Source: a virus. Taken from it: 37,168 nt of DNA. The notes under the pieces were generated by a model. The model saw only the letters and a list, made by a program, of their open reading frames with translations. It was not told where the DNA came from and searched no databases. How positions within the stretch are numbered: the stretch's first letter is position 1; each line of letters begins with the position of its first letter. This document shows positions 1 to 7,397 of this stretch, in pieces. Position numbers and translations under genes: made by a program. Where the stretch lies: positions 1 to 37,168 of the IMG/VR virus record IMGVR_UViG_3300027733_000116; one strand, 5' to 3'.

Positions 1-137
1 TTAACGTGATATGGGCGCTAGGCACTGACGGTGGCCCATATCTTACTGACATTAGCGTTTTTGGCCTGACTGTTGATTGTAACGGAACTTATATTGATGG
101 CGGCGGTAGTGGCCTAGGTGCAAGCTACTGCGATAAC
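1..137. repeat. Left copy of the 137-bp end redundancy
   Basis: These bases match 37032-37168 with two differences: base 6 is G here and A at 37037, and base 128 is C here and A at 37159. The copy lies inside the tailspike coding frame. Because each mismatch sits close to one end of the contig, the likely true sequence is A at 37037 (an ordinary ATG Met codon) and C at 128 (TAC, Tyr), giving one uninterrupted gene across the junction. The overlap shows that the molecule is circular in the assembly or terminally redundant. Confidence 0.95.
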
Positions 138-1322
138 TTTAGGGTAAAAGACTGCACGGTTAAGAACGCATGGTTGCAAGGAATTTTCTTTGCCAGAGGC
201 GGTCGCAACTGCTGGATTTCTGACAACTATGTTGAGCAAGCGTTTGGTGACGGTATCCATATCGGTGATCAGTACACAGGCAACACGCTTGAAAATGTTT
301 GGGTAACCAACAACGATGTTTTCAATTGCTTTGATGACGGTATTGGCGTCACAGGCGGAGCGCATTTAGTTTGGATAACAGGCAACAATGTTGACACTGT
401 TACGGCTGCGGCGGGGATTGATTTGTCGGGCTGCTATCAAGTATACGTACAGGGAAACTACGTCACTAATTACGGACAGATTGGTATTCGCGTTCAACGG
501 TTTAATACGTTTGCAGCTTTTGACCTAGAAATTATTGACAACATTATTGATGCGCCGCCCGTCAACCAAGCAGCAATAAACTTGTTTGGACCTAACAACA
601 CAACTCTTAACACGTATGTAAATAACCCAATTACCGTGCGCGGAAACCGCATAAAGAACGTAACTAACACAGGCTCTTACGGTATTTTTGTGACCGGCGC
701 TGGCATGGTCACAATCGAAAATAACTTCATAGAAGGTAATAAGCAGGGCATCGTTCTGTCTGGTCTTCCTGCAACGTCTACTGTTGGGCCAATCGTAAAC
801 TGCAAAATTAAAAACAATCGGTTTGTTGGCCTCACTGACGCTATTGGTCTTTCTAGCGGCAACAATGGGTTTGTTACGGCGGGCAATGAATTTATTAGTT
901 GCACAACCATTCTCGCGCCTAACTCATTGCCTTACTGGGTGCAGCCTACAGTTTGGGAAGCTGACTACAAATTTGACGATACGTTTTTTAAGGGCGTCAC
1001 GTATACGACCACTGGCACATCGCAAACTGAAGTGGCTGCATCAACGCGAATCAAAGTCAGCAGAGGACAAAGGGTTCAGTTGAACTATTTTGCCCAAGAC
1101 ATTTCTGGAAGCGGATTAGGTGACTCTACAATTGAATTATATGATGTAACAAACTCGGCTGTTTTGGCGACTGCCACTATAACGGGCAACACTTCGCCTT
1201 ACGCATGGCGGACGCTTGATGTTGCGCTGATCGCAACTGATGCAGAGGTTACAGTGCGCTATGGCCGTACTTTTGCGGGCGGTTCGCTATCAATACAGGG
1301 CGCTTATGCGCGCATTGGGTAA
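6..1322 (+). CDS. Tailspike protein, C-terminal part (continues from 36200)
   Basis: This frame continues the gene that starts at 36200. Joined across the end overlap it gives a 717-residue protein, of which this segment is residues 280-717; the GTG at base 6 is a contig-edge effect rather than a true start. The segment is rich in short strand-turn repeats with Asn and Gly (for example NNDVFN, GNNVDT, GNYVTN, DNIID, GNRIKN), as expected for the rungs of a right-handed parallel beta-helix that binds and often cleaves surface polysaccharide. The last roughly 120 residues lose the Asn ladder and look like a separate beta-sandwich cap or trimerisation domain. The gene is followed closely by another fibre gene at 1336. 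Specificity and catalytic residues cannot be assigned by eye. Confidence 0.85.
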   Translation: MIWALGTDGGPYLTDISVFGLTVDCNGTYIDGGGSGLGASYCDNFRVKDCTVKNAWLQGIFFARGGRNCWISDNYVEQAFGDGIHIGDQYTGNTLENVWVTNNDVFNCFDDGIGVTGGAHLVWITGNNVDTVTAAAGIDLSGCYQVYVQGNYVTNYGQIGIRVQRFNTFAAFDLEIIDNIIDAPPVNQAAINLFGPNNTTLNTYVNNPITVRGNRIKNVTNTGSYGIFVTGAGMVTIENNFIEGNKQGIVLSGLPATSTVGPIVNCKIKNNRFVGLTDAIGLSSGNNGFVTAGNEFISCTTILAPNSLPYWVQPTVWEADYKFDDTFFKGVTYTTTGTSQTEVAASTRIKVSRGQRVQLNYFAQDISGSGLGDSTIELYDVTNSAVLATATITGNTSPYAWRTLDVALIATDAEVTVRYGRTFAGGSLSIQGAYARIG

Positions 1323-1335
1323 CTAGAAGCATACT

Positions 1336-2211
1336 ATGGCAGACAAAAGAATCCCTGCACTTCCTTCTGCCACCGTACCTTTAGTGGGTACGGAAGTTTT
1401 GCCTGTTGTGCAGTCTGGCATTACCGATCAAGTAAGCGTAGCAAACCTGACTGCTGGCCGTGCTGTTACAATGTTAAGCAACACAATGGTTTCTGCATCA
1501 GCGGTTAATGATGTCGATAAAACAGGCGGCGGCGCTTACAGCTATCGAGCTAAAGGGAACGACCAAGCCAATGTTCGCTTTAGGTTTGAAAACACTGGCG
1601 GTCAAATATACGAACTTGTGGGCGGCAATCCTGGCGCAAGCAACGCTGGCTTTGCCATTTTCGACGCGACCGCATCGGCTACGCGGATGTATCTCAGCAG
1701 CACGGGCGACATTACTGTCAACACTGGCAATCTAGTAATCGGCACTGCTGCCAAAGGCATCGACTTCAGCGCAAACACGCACGCCGCTGGCATGACCAGC
1801 GAATTGCTGAATTGGTATGAGGAAGGTGTGTTTACCCCCACTGTGTTTGGCACTGGAACTGCGGGGACAGGCACTTACACGTTTCAAGTTGGTAGATATG
1901 TGCGTATCGGAAAAGTTGTACAATTTCAGGCTTCGCTTGGATGGTCTGCTCATACAGGAACAGGAAATTTTGGTGGCGTAGGTGGTCTTCCGTTTTCATC
2001 AGTAAGCACGGCTGACAACTATTCAATTCCATCAATATATGTGTCTGATCTTGCTTTAACCGCGCTAAATACAATTCAAGGTTTTATTGGGCCAAGCACA
2101 TCTACCATAGCTTTACGCCAAGTTCCTGTTGGCGGCGGAACTGCTAGCGTAATTGCATTTGACACAAACGTATCAGCTTTGATCATTACTGGTTCGTACA
2201 TCGCGGCTTAA
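1336..2211 (+). CDS. Tail fibre-like protein
   Basis: A 291-residue protein of the type found in the fibre region of podoviruses. The N-terminal 45 residues carry a short motif with IPALPSA followed by GTEVLPV and then a VSVANL stretch; the gp4-adjacent protein at 25788 starts in a similar way (INQLPT, GGDQLPLF, SVTTLI), suggesting a shared virion-attachment motif. The C-terminal part from about residue 160 (NWYEEGVFTPTV onward) is a Gly/Thr-rich beta domain that recurs in many phage fibres. It lies 13 bases after the first tailspike and 14 before the second, so the three are probably cotranscribed. Virion location is inferred from position and composition; no receptor is known. Confidence 0.7.
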   Translation: MADKRIPALPSATVPLVGTEVLPVVQSGITDQVSVANLTAGRAVTMLSNTMVSASAVNDVDKTGGGAYSYRAKGNDQANVRFRFENTGGQIYELVGGNPGASNAGFAIFDATASATRMYLSSTGDITVNTGNLVIGTAAKGIDFSANTHAAGMTSELLNWYEEGVFTPTVFGTGTAGTGTYTFQVGRYVRIGKVVQFQASLGWSAHTGTGNFGGVGGLPFSSVSTADNYSIPSIYVSDLALTALNTIQGFIGPSTSTIALRQVPVGGGTASVIAFDTNVSALIITGSYIAA

Positions 2212-2225
2212 CCAAGGAAAAATAA

Positions 2226-3722
2226 ATGTCTTTAACTAAAGCTACATACTCCATGATTGATGGCGCAGCTATTAACCTGAGAGATTATGGCGCAACGGGC
2301 GACGGTGTCACTGATGACTCTGCGGCGGTTTTGGCAGCGTTTAATGCCGCAAAAGCAGCGGGTAAATCTCTTTACGTTCCTGTAGGCATTTACAATATCG
2401 CAACCACGATTTCTGTGTCAAGTTTGCGAAATATTACCGTGTTTGGCGAAGGAAGCCCCGTTGATCTTGATACGACAAAAGCATCGTATTTTCGGTTCAC
2501 CGGAACAAGCGGTAATATGTTTTATTTTGACCATTTAGCTGGCGTTGAGTTCCGCGACCTTTGGTTTGGATATAACAGCGGTTCATACAGTGATGATTTG
2601 GTCAGAACAAATAACAGTGGCGGGTTAGATTCCACATACAACACTTGGAACCGCTGCGTGTTTTCTGGGGAAGGTGCTGGCATTAACGCAACATCACTTT
2701 TGAAACTTGAAAAAACCATTATTTCTTCAATCAACAGATGCCTTTTTACAAAAGCAAACAATGGCGTTGCGCTGTTGACGTATTGCAACGTAATTACTTT
2801 TAGAGAAAATACGTTTTATGACTTAAATTTTAGAAGCGTTTATGTATTCACTGGCGCTTGTGAAAGCCTAATGTTTTACGACAACACTTTTGAGCCAACG
2901 GCAGATGGTAAAGCAACAGGTGTTTTCTGTGTAAATAACGAACTGATCATCAACCTAGTATACATTGGCAACTGGCACGGTGATGTTAGCGTAAACGATG
3001 GCATTGGTTGGCTTACGTTAGGCATTATTCGCGGCGCTGTTATTTCAGGAAATCTGTTCAGTACGCCCGGCACAGGCGCGGCGGACTATTGCATAATTGT
3101 CAACAACGCATCATCAGGCATTCAAATTTCTGGCAACTCTTTTTATGACAAGGCTTTGATTTTTGGCGCAGCCACAACTGGCGTAAATATATCATCTAAC
3201 GTCTTTTATACAGCCAATGCGATTTATGGCCTAAATTACATTGCTGGCACTTCAACAATTAACTCCAATGTTGGGTATAGCGGATTCCCACGGTGCAAAG
3301 CCTACACCACAGGAAATCAATCTATCCCAACTTCAACGCATACAGCGATTGCATTTGATGGTGAATACTACAATCAAGGCGCAATGCACTCTGTAAGTGT
3401 TGCTAACACTCGCTTTACCGTTCCTGCCGGCGGTGCTGGTTTATACTCTTTTAGCGGAAATGCGTTGTTCAACAGCGGCACTGGCACAATGTGGGGACGT
3501 ATTCTAAAGAACGGAACCGTGATTGTTTCTAGCGTTATTGACTCGTTAAATTCAGCCGCGTCAAAAACGCTGTCCACTGACAACCAAGATGTTGCTGCTG
3601 ACGGTGATTATTACGAGTTTACCGTATGGCAGAACAGCGGCGGCGCACTAAATGTTTTGGGGAGCGTCAACTCTGCGGCTGACACTACGTTTACAGTTAG
3701 CAAAGTTTTTAGCGGCGACTAA
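2226..3722 (+). CDS. Second tailspike, pectate-lyase-3 beta-helix
   Basis: A 498-residue protein. Residues 16-40 hold the signature start of the Pectate_lyase_3 fold (NLRDYGATGDGVTDDS), closely matching the corresponding site in the first tailspike (VSVKDFGAVGDGVTDDT). Strand-turn repeats with Asn run to about residue 350 (for example ISGNLFS, ISGNSFY, ISSNVFY). From about residue 357 the sequence changes to a C1q/TNF-like sandwich (IAFDGEYYN, TRFTVPAGGAGLYSFSG, GDYYEFTVWQNSG), a common C-terminal trimerisation or sugar-binding module. Unlike the first spike it has no P22-type head-binding domain, so it must attach by another route. It probably acts in depolymerising or binding host glycans. 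Confidence 0.8.
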   Translation: MSLTKATYSMIDGAAINLRDYGATGDGVTDDSAAVLAAFNAAKAAGKSLYVPVGIYNIATTISVSSLRNITVFGEGSPVDLDTTKASYFRFTGTSGNMFYFDHLAGVEFRDLWFGYNSGSYSDDLVRTNNSGGLDSTYNTWNRCVFSGEGAGINATSLLKLEKTIISSINRCLFTKANNGVALLTYCNVITFRENTFYDLNFRSVYVFTGACESLMFYDNTFEPTADGKATGVFCVNNELIINLVYIGNWHGDVSVNDGIGWLTLGIIRGAVISGNLFSTPGTGAADYCIIVNNASSGIQISGNSFYDKALIFGAATTGVNISSNVFYTANAIYGLNYIAGTSTINSNVGYSGFPRCKAYTTGNQSIPTSTHTAIAFDGEYYNQGAMHSVSVANTRFTVPAGGAGLYSFSGNALFNSGTGTMWGRILKNGTVIVSSVIDSLNSAASKTLSTDNQDVAADGDYYEFTVWQNSGGALNVLGSVNSAADTTFTVSKVFSGD

Positions 3723-3758
3723 CAAGATTGCCAGACTGCATCAAATGAGTGAGACAAC

Positions 3759-3941
3759 ATGAACACTATCGACGCAACACAAGCCCAGCTTAACACTCAT
3801 GAAGAAGTCTGTGCGTTTAGATACGAAAGCATCTGCGCCAGAATGAAGCGTTTGGAAAGTATTGGCATGGGTGCTTGTGGAACGATCATTATGCTGTTAA
3901 TTGGCATCTTGTTAAGCATCTTACTAAAGGGTGTTACGTGA
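3759..3941 (+). CDS. Small membrane protein, XhlA-like (lysis)
   Basis: A 60-residue protein with a charged helical N-terminal half (residues 1-35) and one strongly hydrophobic segment at about 36-57 (GACGTIIMLLIGILLSILL), ending in KGVT. This is the topology of haemolysin XhlA-type phage proteins, which help holins or act as small holins. It begins the lysis cassette: its stop codon overlaps the GTG start of the endolysin by four bases (GTGA at 3938-3941), so the two are translationally coupled. Family assignment rests on size, topology and position only. Confidence 0.65.
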   Translation: MNTIDATQAQLNTHEEVCAFRYESICARMKRLESIGMGACGTIIMLLIGILLSILLKGVT

Positions 3942-4330
3942 GCATTATACTAGGTCAACGTAGTTTGTCACGGTTGGAAGGTGTCCATCCTGATCTGGTG
4001 CGCGTAGTTAAGAAGGCTGCTGCGCTGTCTGATTTAGACTTTACAGTCCTAGAAGGTTTACGCACTCTTGATCGGCAACGTAAGTTAGTTGCAGAGGGTG
4101 CATCCAAGACAATGAACTCGCGCCACCTTACTGGACACGCTGTCGATCTAGCTCCGCTGATTGATGGCACTGTTTCTTGGGACTGGCCCCTTTATCGTAG
4201 ATTAGCTAAAATAGTAAAGTCCGCTTCGGCAGATGAGAAAGTCCCGCTTCAATGGGGCGGTGATTGGCGTGCGTTCAAGGATGGCCCACATTGGGAATTG
4301 CCTTGGGCTTTTTATCCAAAGGAAAAGTAA
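3938..4330 (+). CDS. Endolysin, M15-family peptidase
   Basis: A 130-residue enzyme predicted to cut the peptide part of peptidoglycan (L-alanoyl-D-glutamate or related bond). The M15 zinc motif is complete: SRHLTGHAVD at residues 61-70, with ligands H63 and D70, and the C-terminal WGGDW followed by DGPHWEL (H118 as third ligand). No signal peptide is visible, so it should need a holin to cross the membrane. The GTG start at 3938 was chosen because it overlaps the stop of the preceding gene (GTGA) and gives the family's normal compact length; the longer open frame from 3875 would run inside the upstream gene. The holin follows directly. Confidence 0.88.
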   Translation: MSIILGQRSLSRLEGVHPDLVRVVKKAAALSDLDFTVLEGLRTLDRQRKLVAEGASKTMNSRHLTGHAVDLAPLIDGTVSWDWPLYRRLAKIVKSASADEKVPLQWGGDWRAFKDGPHWELPWAFYPKEK

Positions 4331-4331
4331 T

Positions 4332-4517
4332 ATGAAAATTGTATCTTTTTTAGTGAACCGTTTGAAAGAACCTAGCACATACGCTGGCTTTGCTGGCATT
4401 GCTTTGGCATTTGGCCTGTCTAGTGAAGAATGGTCAGTCATTACTACCGCTATTGCTGGTCTAGCTGGACTTGCTGCTATGTTTTTGATTGAAGCACCAG
4501 AACAGTCTGCTGAGTAA
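4332..4517 (+). CDS. Holin
   Basis: A 61-residue protein with a short basic N-terminus (NRLKEPSTYAG), two hydrophobic stretches at about residues 16-27 and 34-53 and an acidic tail (EAPEQSAE). This is the pattern of small two-segment phage holins that open the inner membrane for the endolysin. It starts one base after the endolysin stop and its stop TAA shares a base with the next start (TAATG at 4515-4519). An upstream ATG at 4233 in this frame is inside the endolysin and was not used. Confidence 0.75.
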   Translation: MKIVSFLVNRLKEPSTYAGFAGIALAFGLSSEEWSVITTAIAGLAGLAAMFLIEAPEQSAE

Positions 4518-4729
4518 TGAAGTTTCTGATGCTCTTGTTGGGTGTTCTAAACAAGCTGTTGGGTGCTTGGGGTGAATATCGTTGGAAGCAGCAAGGGCAT
4601 CAGGAAGCCATCAAAGAGGTGAACGATGAGATCAATCGGCAAATCGAACTTGGCGAAGCTGCTATTATCATCCCTGATCCTGAGCGCACTGAACGGCTGC
4701 GCGACCGTTTCGACCGTTCCCGTAAATAG
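4517..4729 (+). CDS. Inner-membrane spanin (Rz-like)
   Basis: A 70-residue protein with an N-terminal hydrophobic anchor (MKFLMLLLGVLNKLLGAW) followed by a charged, probably coiled-coil periplasmic stretch (residues 24-70, rich in E, K, R, Q). This is the layout of i-spanins. The lipoprotein partner is encoded in another frame and starts inside this gene at 4626, the classical nested arrangement. It is shorter than lambda Rz (153 residues), so it is a compact version. Its role would be to join the two membranes in the last step of lysis. Confidence 0.7.
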   Translation: MKFLMLLLGVLNKLLGAWGEYRWKQQGHQEAIKEVNDEINRQIELGEAAIIIPDPERTERLRDRFDRSRK

Positions 4730-4859
4730 CTATTGCGCTATTGCAAAACCTATCACCTATGACGCAACGCAAGACACGCCTAAAACGGTAGCTGAAGTCG
4801 AGCTGCATAATAGCGTCTTTGTTTGCTTGTGTGAGGATGATTGTCCGAAAGGCAAGTAA
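4626..4859 (+). CDS. Outer-membrane lipoprotein spanin (Rz1-like)
   Basis: A 77-residue protein with a lipoprotein signal: basic start (MRSIGKSNLAK), hydrophobic core (LLLSSLILSA) and a lipobox LNGC with the cysteine at residue 25. The mature part has the pattern YC....PI.YD...DT..T..E...HN followed by a cysteine-containing end (CLCEDDC), which recurs in phage Rz1-type proteins. Its first 104 bases lie within the Rz-like gene in a different frame, with a GAGGTG ribosome site just upstream of the ATG. Its stop overlaps the next start (TAATG at 4857-4861). Confidence 0.82.
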   Translation: MRSIGKSNLAKLLLSSLILSALNGCATVSTVPVNSYCAIAKPITYDATQDTPKTVAEVELHNSVFVCLCEDDCPKGK

Positions 4860-6037
4860 TGGTTGCTCCCCTAAAAATCGACGAGGGCTTGTTTGCATAC
4901 GCTACGCCCCGTCAACGTGAATTGCTTGAGGCAATAAACCTATATGGCAGTGCTAAAGCTGCATCAATCGCAATGGGCATTAACCATGGTGCAGCCAGTG
5001 ATGCCCATGTTGCAGTTAAGAAGAAGGCTGCGTTGCAAGGCTATGCACCAGAGCATGATTTCACCCGACCCGTGCCAAACGGCTACGTCACAAAAGGCGT
5101 ATCGACCTACTACAACTCCGAAGGCAAACCATCAGGTCAATGGGTAAAGGCATCATTGACGCATGAGGCGCTCATAGAATCCCTGAGAGAGACAGTTGAT
5201 GGCTTTAAGGATCAGATAGACCCAGCAAGCGTTATCGTTGCTCCTGAGGCTTCTGACGAGCTTTTATGCAACCTTTATACGTTCACTGATTACCATCTAG
5301 GGATGCTGGCATGGCATCAAGAGGGCGGAAGCGATTGGAATGTCTCGCTGGCAGAGAAAACTATTCTTGCTGCACTTGCTCAGATGATCAATCAAAGCCC
5401 CCAGGCGCACACGGCAGTATTAAATATTCAGGGAGACTTTCTGCATACGGATGGCAAGACACCTGTAACACCAACTTCAAAACACGTTCTGGATGCTGAT
5501 AGCCGCTTCCCAAAGATTCGCAGGGCAGCAATCCGTATCATTCGATCACTGGTCGCCATATCTTTGCAACGCCATCAGGAAGTATATCTGATTATAGCAG
5601 AAGGCAATCACGACGAAGAAAGCAGTGGCTGGCTATCTGATTTATTTGCTGTTCATTACGAAGAAGAACCTCGCGTTACTGTCAGCGATAGCGTGCTGCC
5701 GTTCTATGTGTTTGAATGGGGCAACACCATGCTAGGCGTTCATCATGGTCACAAGGTCAAGAATGAATCCCTACCGCTATTGTTTGCCGCACAGTTCCCG
5801 CAGGAGTGGGGACGCACCACCCGCCGCGAGATACACTGCGGACATCGCCACCACAGGGACGAAAAAGAGTATAATGGTGTGACGGTGGTTCAGCATCCAA
5901 CCTTAGCTGCTAGGGATGCTTATGCTGCGCGTGGTGGCTGGATTGCAGATCGTGCGGCATGGGCAATAACGTACCATAAAAAGTACGGCGCTGTTGGGCG
6001 CGTGATGATTACCACCGAAATGCTAGAAATTGCCTAA
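4859..6037 (+). CDS. Calcineurin-like metallophosphoesterase
   Basis: A 392-residue protein. Residues 10-60 look like a helix-turn-helix of the kind that reads DNA (RQRELLEAINLYGSAKAASI). The rest carries the full set of metallophosphoesterase metal motifs: D144-Y-H146, G192-D193, G249-N-H-D252, H295-H-G-H298 and GHRHH at 328-332. Related phage proteins sit next to terminase or lysis genes and are presumed to act on DNA or nucleotides; the substrate is unknown. The ATG at 4859 was chosen over an in-frame TTG at 4841 because it overlaps the spanin stop (TAATG). It converges on the minus-strand gene at 6034 with overlapping stop codons. Confidence 0.8.
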   Translation: MVAPLKIDEGLFAYATPRQRELLEAINLYGSAKAASIAMGINHGAASDAHVAVKKKAALQGYAPEHDFTRPVPNGYVTKGVSTYYNSEGKPSGQWVKASLTHEALIESLRETVDGFKDQIDPASVIVAPEASDELLCNLYTFTDYHLGMLAWHQEGGSDWNVSLAEKTILAALAQMINQSPQAHTAVLNIQGDFLHTDGKTPVTPTSKHVLDADSRFPKIRRAAIRIIRSLVAISLQRHQEVYLIIAEGNHDEESSGWLSDLFAVHYEEEPRVTVSDSVLPFYVFEWGNTMLGVHHGHKVKNESLPLLFAAQFPQEWGRTTRREIHCGHRHHRDEKEYNGVTVVQHPTLAARDAYAARGGWIADRAAWAITYHKKYGAVGRVMITTEMLEIA

Positions 6038-6255
6038 CTGTCTTTTAAAAGTGCGCGAACAATCTCTACCGCCCTTGCTGACGTAATGCTTTTCCACTCG
6101 CACCATGCGCCACAGCCGCATTCGCGTTCTTCAAGTGCAGCGCAGTCGCATAGCTTGGCATCCTCCTCTAGCGCCTTCGCGCATTCCTCTATGACTGCTT
6201 CACGCACAATATCCACAAAACTGGATAGCGCATCAATCTGTGTGGTATCAGTCAT
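6034..6255 (-). CDS. Small cysteine-rich protein, unknown function
   Basis: A 73-residue acidic protein with six cysteines; five cluster in the middle (LCDCAAL, then ECGCGAWCEW), suggesting a metal site, although the spacing does not match a standard zinc finger. It is the last gene of the leftward small-gene cluster. Its start overlaps the preceding stop by four bases (ATGA), so it is translationally coupled. Its own stop overlaps that of the convergent metallophosphoesterase gene. I do not recognise the family. Confidence 0.6.
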   Translation of the reverse strand: MTDTTQIDALSSFVDIVREAVIEECAKALEEDAKLCDCAALEERECGCGAWCEWKSITSARAVEIVRALLKDS

Positions 6256-6452
6256 TTGCTTTGCTCCTGGGCAATATCTACGCGCATAAGCCGTAACGTT
6301 AGCTTGCCTTCTATTATTTCTGGGGACATCATGCCAACCCCAATCCTTTCCAGCGCCTCACGCAGCGCATCGCTCTGTGTGGGCTGGCGTAGGGCTGCTT
6401 CGCCATCGCGTTCAATTTTATTCACCAGCGCAAGTGCTTTATCTTTGGTCAT
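6252..6452 (-). CDS. Small protein, unknown function
   Basis: A 66-residue, mostly helical protein (MTKDKALALVNKIERDGE...). It is flanked by coupled small genes on the same strand, 3 bases after the upstream gene, and overlaps the downstream start by four bases. No motif recognised; the coding call rests on the regular packing of the cluster. Confidence 0.55.
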   Translation of the reverse strand: MTKDKALALVNKIERDGEAALRQPTQSDALREALERIGVGMMSPEIIEGKLTLRLMRVDIAQEQSK

Positions 6453-6455
6453 GTC

Positions 6456-6647
6456 TCATCCCAATCTAGTTATAAACGTCAAACCCTTGACCACATCTGT
6501 TCTACATTTGTAACTTTGCCCATTTCTGATTCCGTATTGTGAGCAGTTGCGACTAGTACGTTTTATTAAAGTGCTGTCGGTTGCTGGCATGGTGGCAACG
6601 TCACCAACTTCCATTGTCCCCATTGGGTAAATCATTGGGCGACTCAT
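6456..6647 (-). CDS. Small basic protein, possible nucleic-acid binder
   Basis: A 63-residue protein. The first 20 residues (MSRPMIYPMGTMEVGDVATM) resemble a small beta domain, and the second half is basic (KRTSRNCSQYGIRNGQSYKCR). Phage proteins with the order VGD followed by a basic helix and a Tyr/Gly turn are often small transcription or DNA-binding factors, but this is only a resemblance. The start codon overlaps the stop of the preceding 47-residue gene (ATGA at 6644-6647), and AAGGA precedes it. Confidence 0.5.
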   Translation of the reverse strand: MSRPMIYPMGTMEVGDVATMPATDSTLIKRTSRNCSQYGIRNGQSYKCRTDVVKGLTFITRLG

Positions 6648-6787
6648 TTATTTGATTCCTTTTCTTGCTCTGCACGGCGCTCTGCCCATGTCTTTCCATC
6701 CAAGCCACGCAAAGGCCAAACGGATGCGCTATCTGATGATATGCGATATTTTCTGCCCATAGGGGCTATCTGTGCTACCTTAATCAT
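6644..6787 (-). CDS. 47-residue protein, unknown function
   Basis: A short gene on the minus strand between two others: it starts at an ATG 8 bases inside the end of the upstream gene (ribosome site GAGGTG) and ends with a TGA overlapping the next ATG. The product starts MIKVAQIAPMGRKYRI, then a WPLRGLDGKTWAERRAEQE helix. The double coupling and lack of spare bases support it as real. No known family recognised. Confidence 0.5.
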   Translation of the reverse strand: MIKVAQIAPMGRKYRISSDSASVWPLRGLDGKTWAERRAEQEKESNK

Positions 6788-6968
6788 CTGCAAGCACCTC
6801 TGGCGCTGGCTGCAAGCCTTCCATAAACTTTGCCCAGACTGCTAAAGCGCCTGTTATGAATGGGCCATCATCCTGCTGACCATCTCTGATTTGGCGGATA
6901 AATTCTGGGTTGCCGTGCATCATTTGAACATGATCCGCGACAATGTTTCTAAGTTCAATCAATGTCAT
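6780..6968 (-). CDS. Small protein, unknown function
   Basis: A 62-residue protein (MTLIELRNIVADHVQMM... EVLADD) with two predicted helices and an acidic tail. It begins one base after the stop of the membrane microprotein (stop 6970-6972, start 6968), with AAGG upstream, and overlaps the next gene by eight bases. The ordered spacing supports it; no motif recognised. Confidence 0.5.
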   Translation of the reverse strand: MTLIELRNIVADHVQMMHGNPEFIRQIRDGQQDDGPFITGALAVWAKFMEGLQPAPEVLADD

Positions 6969-6969
6969 C

Positions 6970-7059
6970 TTAAACTACCTTTTCCGTTGCAAACATAATA
7001 ACAACTAATGTTAACCAAATAACGGTTATCCAAAATTGAACTGGTGATATTTTCTTCAT
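6970..7059 (-). CDS. 29-residue single-pass membrane microprotein
   Basis: The frame starts with MKKISPVQFW and is dominated by one hydrophobic helix (ITVIWLTLVVIMF) followed by a short charged end (ATEKVV). A strong GGGGAG ribosome site lies just before the ATG, and the start is one base from the preceding stop, so the gene fills what would otherwise be the only gap in the cluster. It probably inserts in the host inner membrane. Role unknown. Confidence 0.5.
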   Translation of the reverse strand: MKKISPVQFWITVIWLTLVVIMFATEKVV

Positions 7060-7060
7060 G

Positions 7061-7351
7061 TCAAACTCCCCTTGACGTTAAGTAATCAAAGCGTCCGCCA
7101 TCATAATCATCTGGCTCGTCTTTGCTATGCAACTCAAATTCTGCAAGTGTCCCCATAGGATCGCAGTCAAAGTCTGTAATGACCTCAAGCAATTCCATGT
7201 GCAGATGTTCTGCAATCTCTGGGCGGTTGCTGATATATTGGCCGTGGCCGCTTTTAAGCTTTAATTGCTCAATCCAATCCTTGTGGATAGCATTGATAGC
7301 TGCCAGCGCGTCAATCGCAGCTTGGGCTAGTTCGTTAATGCTTTGTGTCAT
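7061..7351 (-). CDS. Unknown protein, first gene of small leftward cluster
   Basis: A 96-residue acidic, helical protein (MTQSINELAQAAIDALAAIN..., ending FDYLTSRGV). It is the first gene behind the minus-strand promoter at 7398-7426 and has a GGAG ribosome site 6 bases before the ATG. It heads a run of seven genes that are all under 100 residues. I do not recognise a family. Confidence 0.6.
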   Translation of the reverse strand: MTQSINELAQAAIDALAAINAIHKDWIEQLKLKSGHGQYISNRPEIAEHLHMELLEVITDFDCDPMGTLAEFELHSKDEPDDYDGGRFDYLTSRGV

Positions 7352-7397
7352 GGCTTACTCCGTAATGGCGGGGCGCTGCCCCTGTTGCTGATGCCCT

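Noticed and set aside
4233-4331. Longer holin start at 4233
   Set aside because: It lies inside the endolysin gene and adds a charged stretch not expected in a holin; ATG 4332 directly follows the endolysin stop.
6042-6051. CTTTTAAAAG as a bidirectional terminator
   Set aside because: It is a plain AT palindrome without a GC stem or loop, too weak to terminate.
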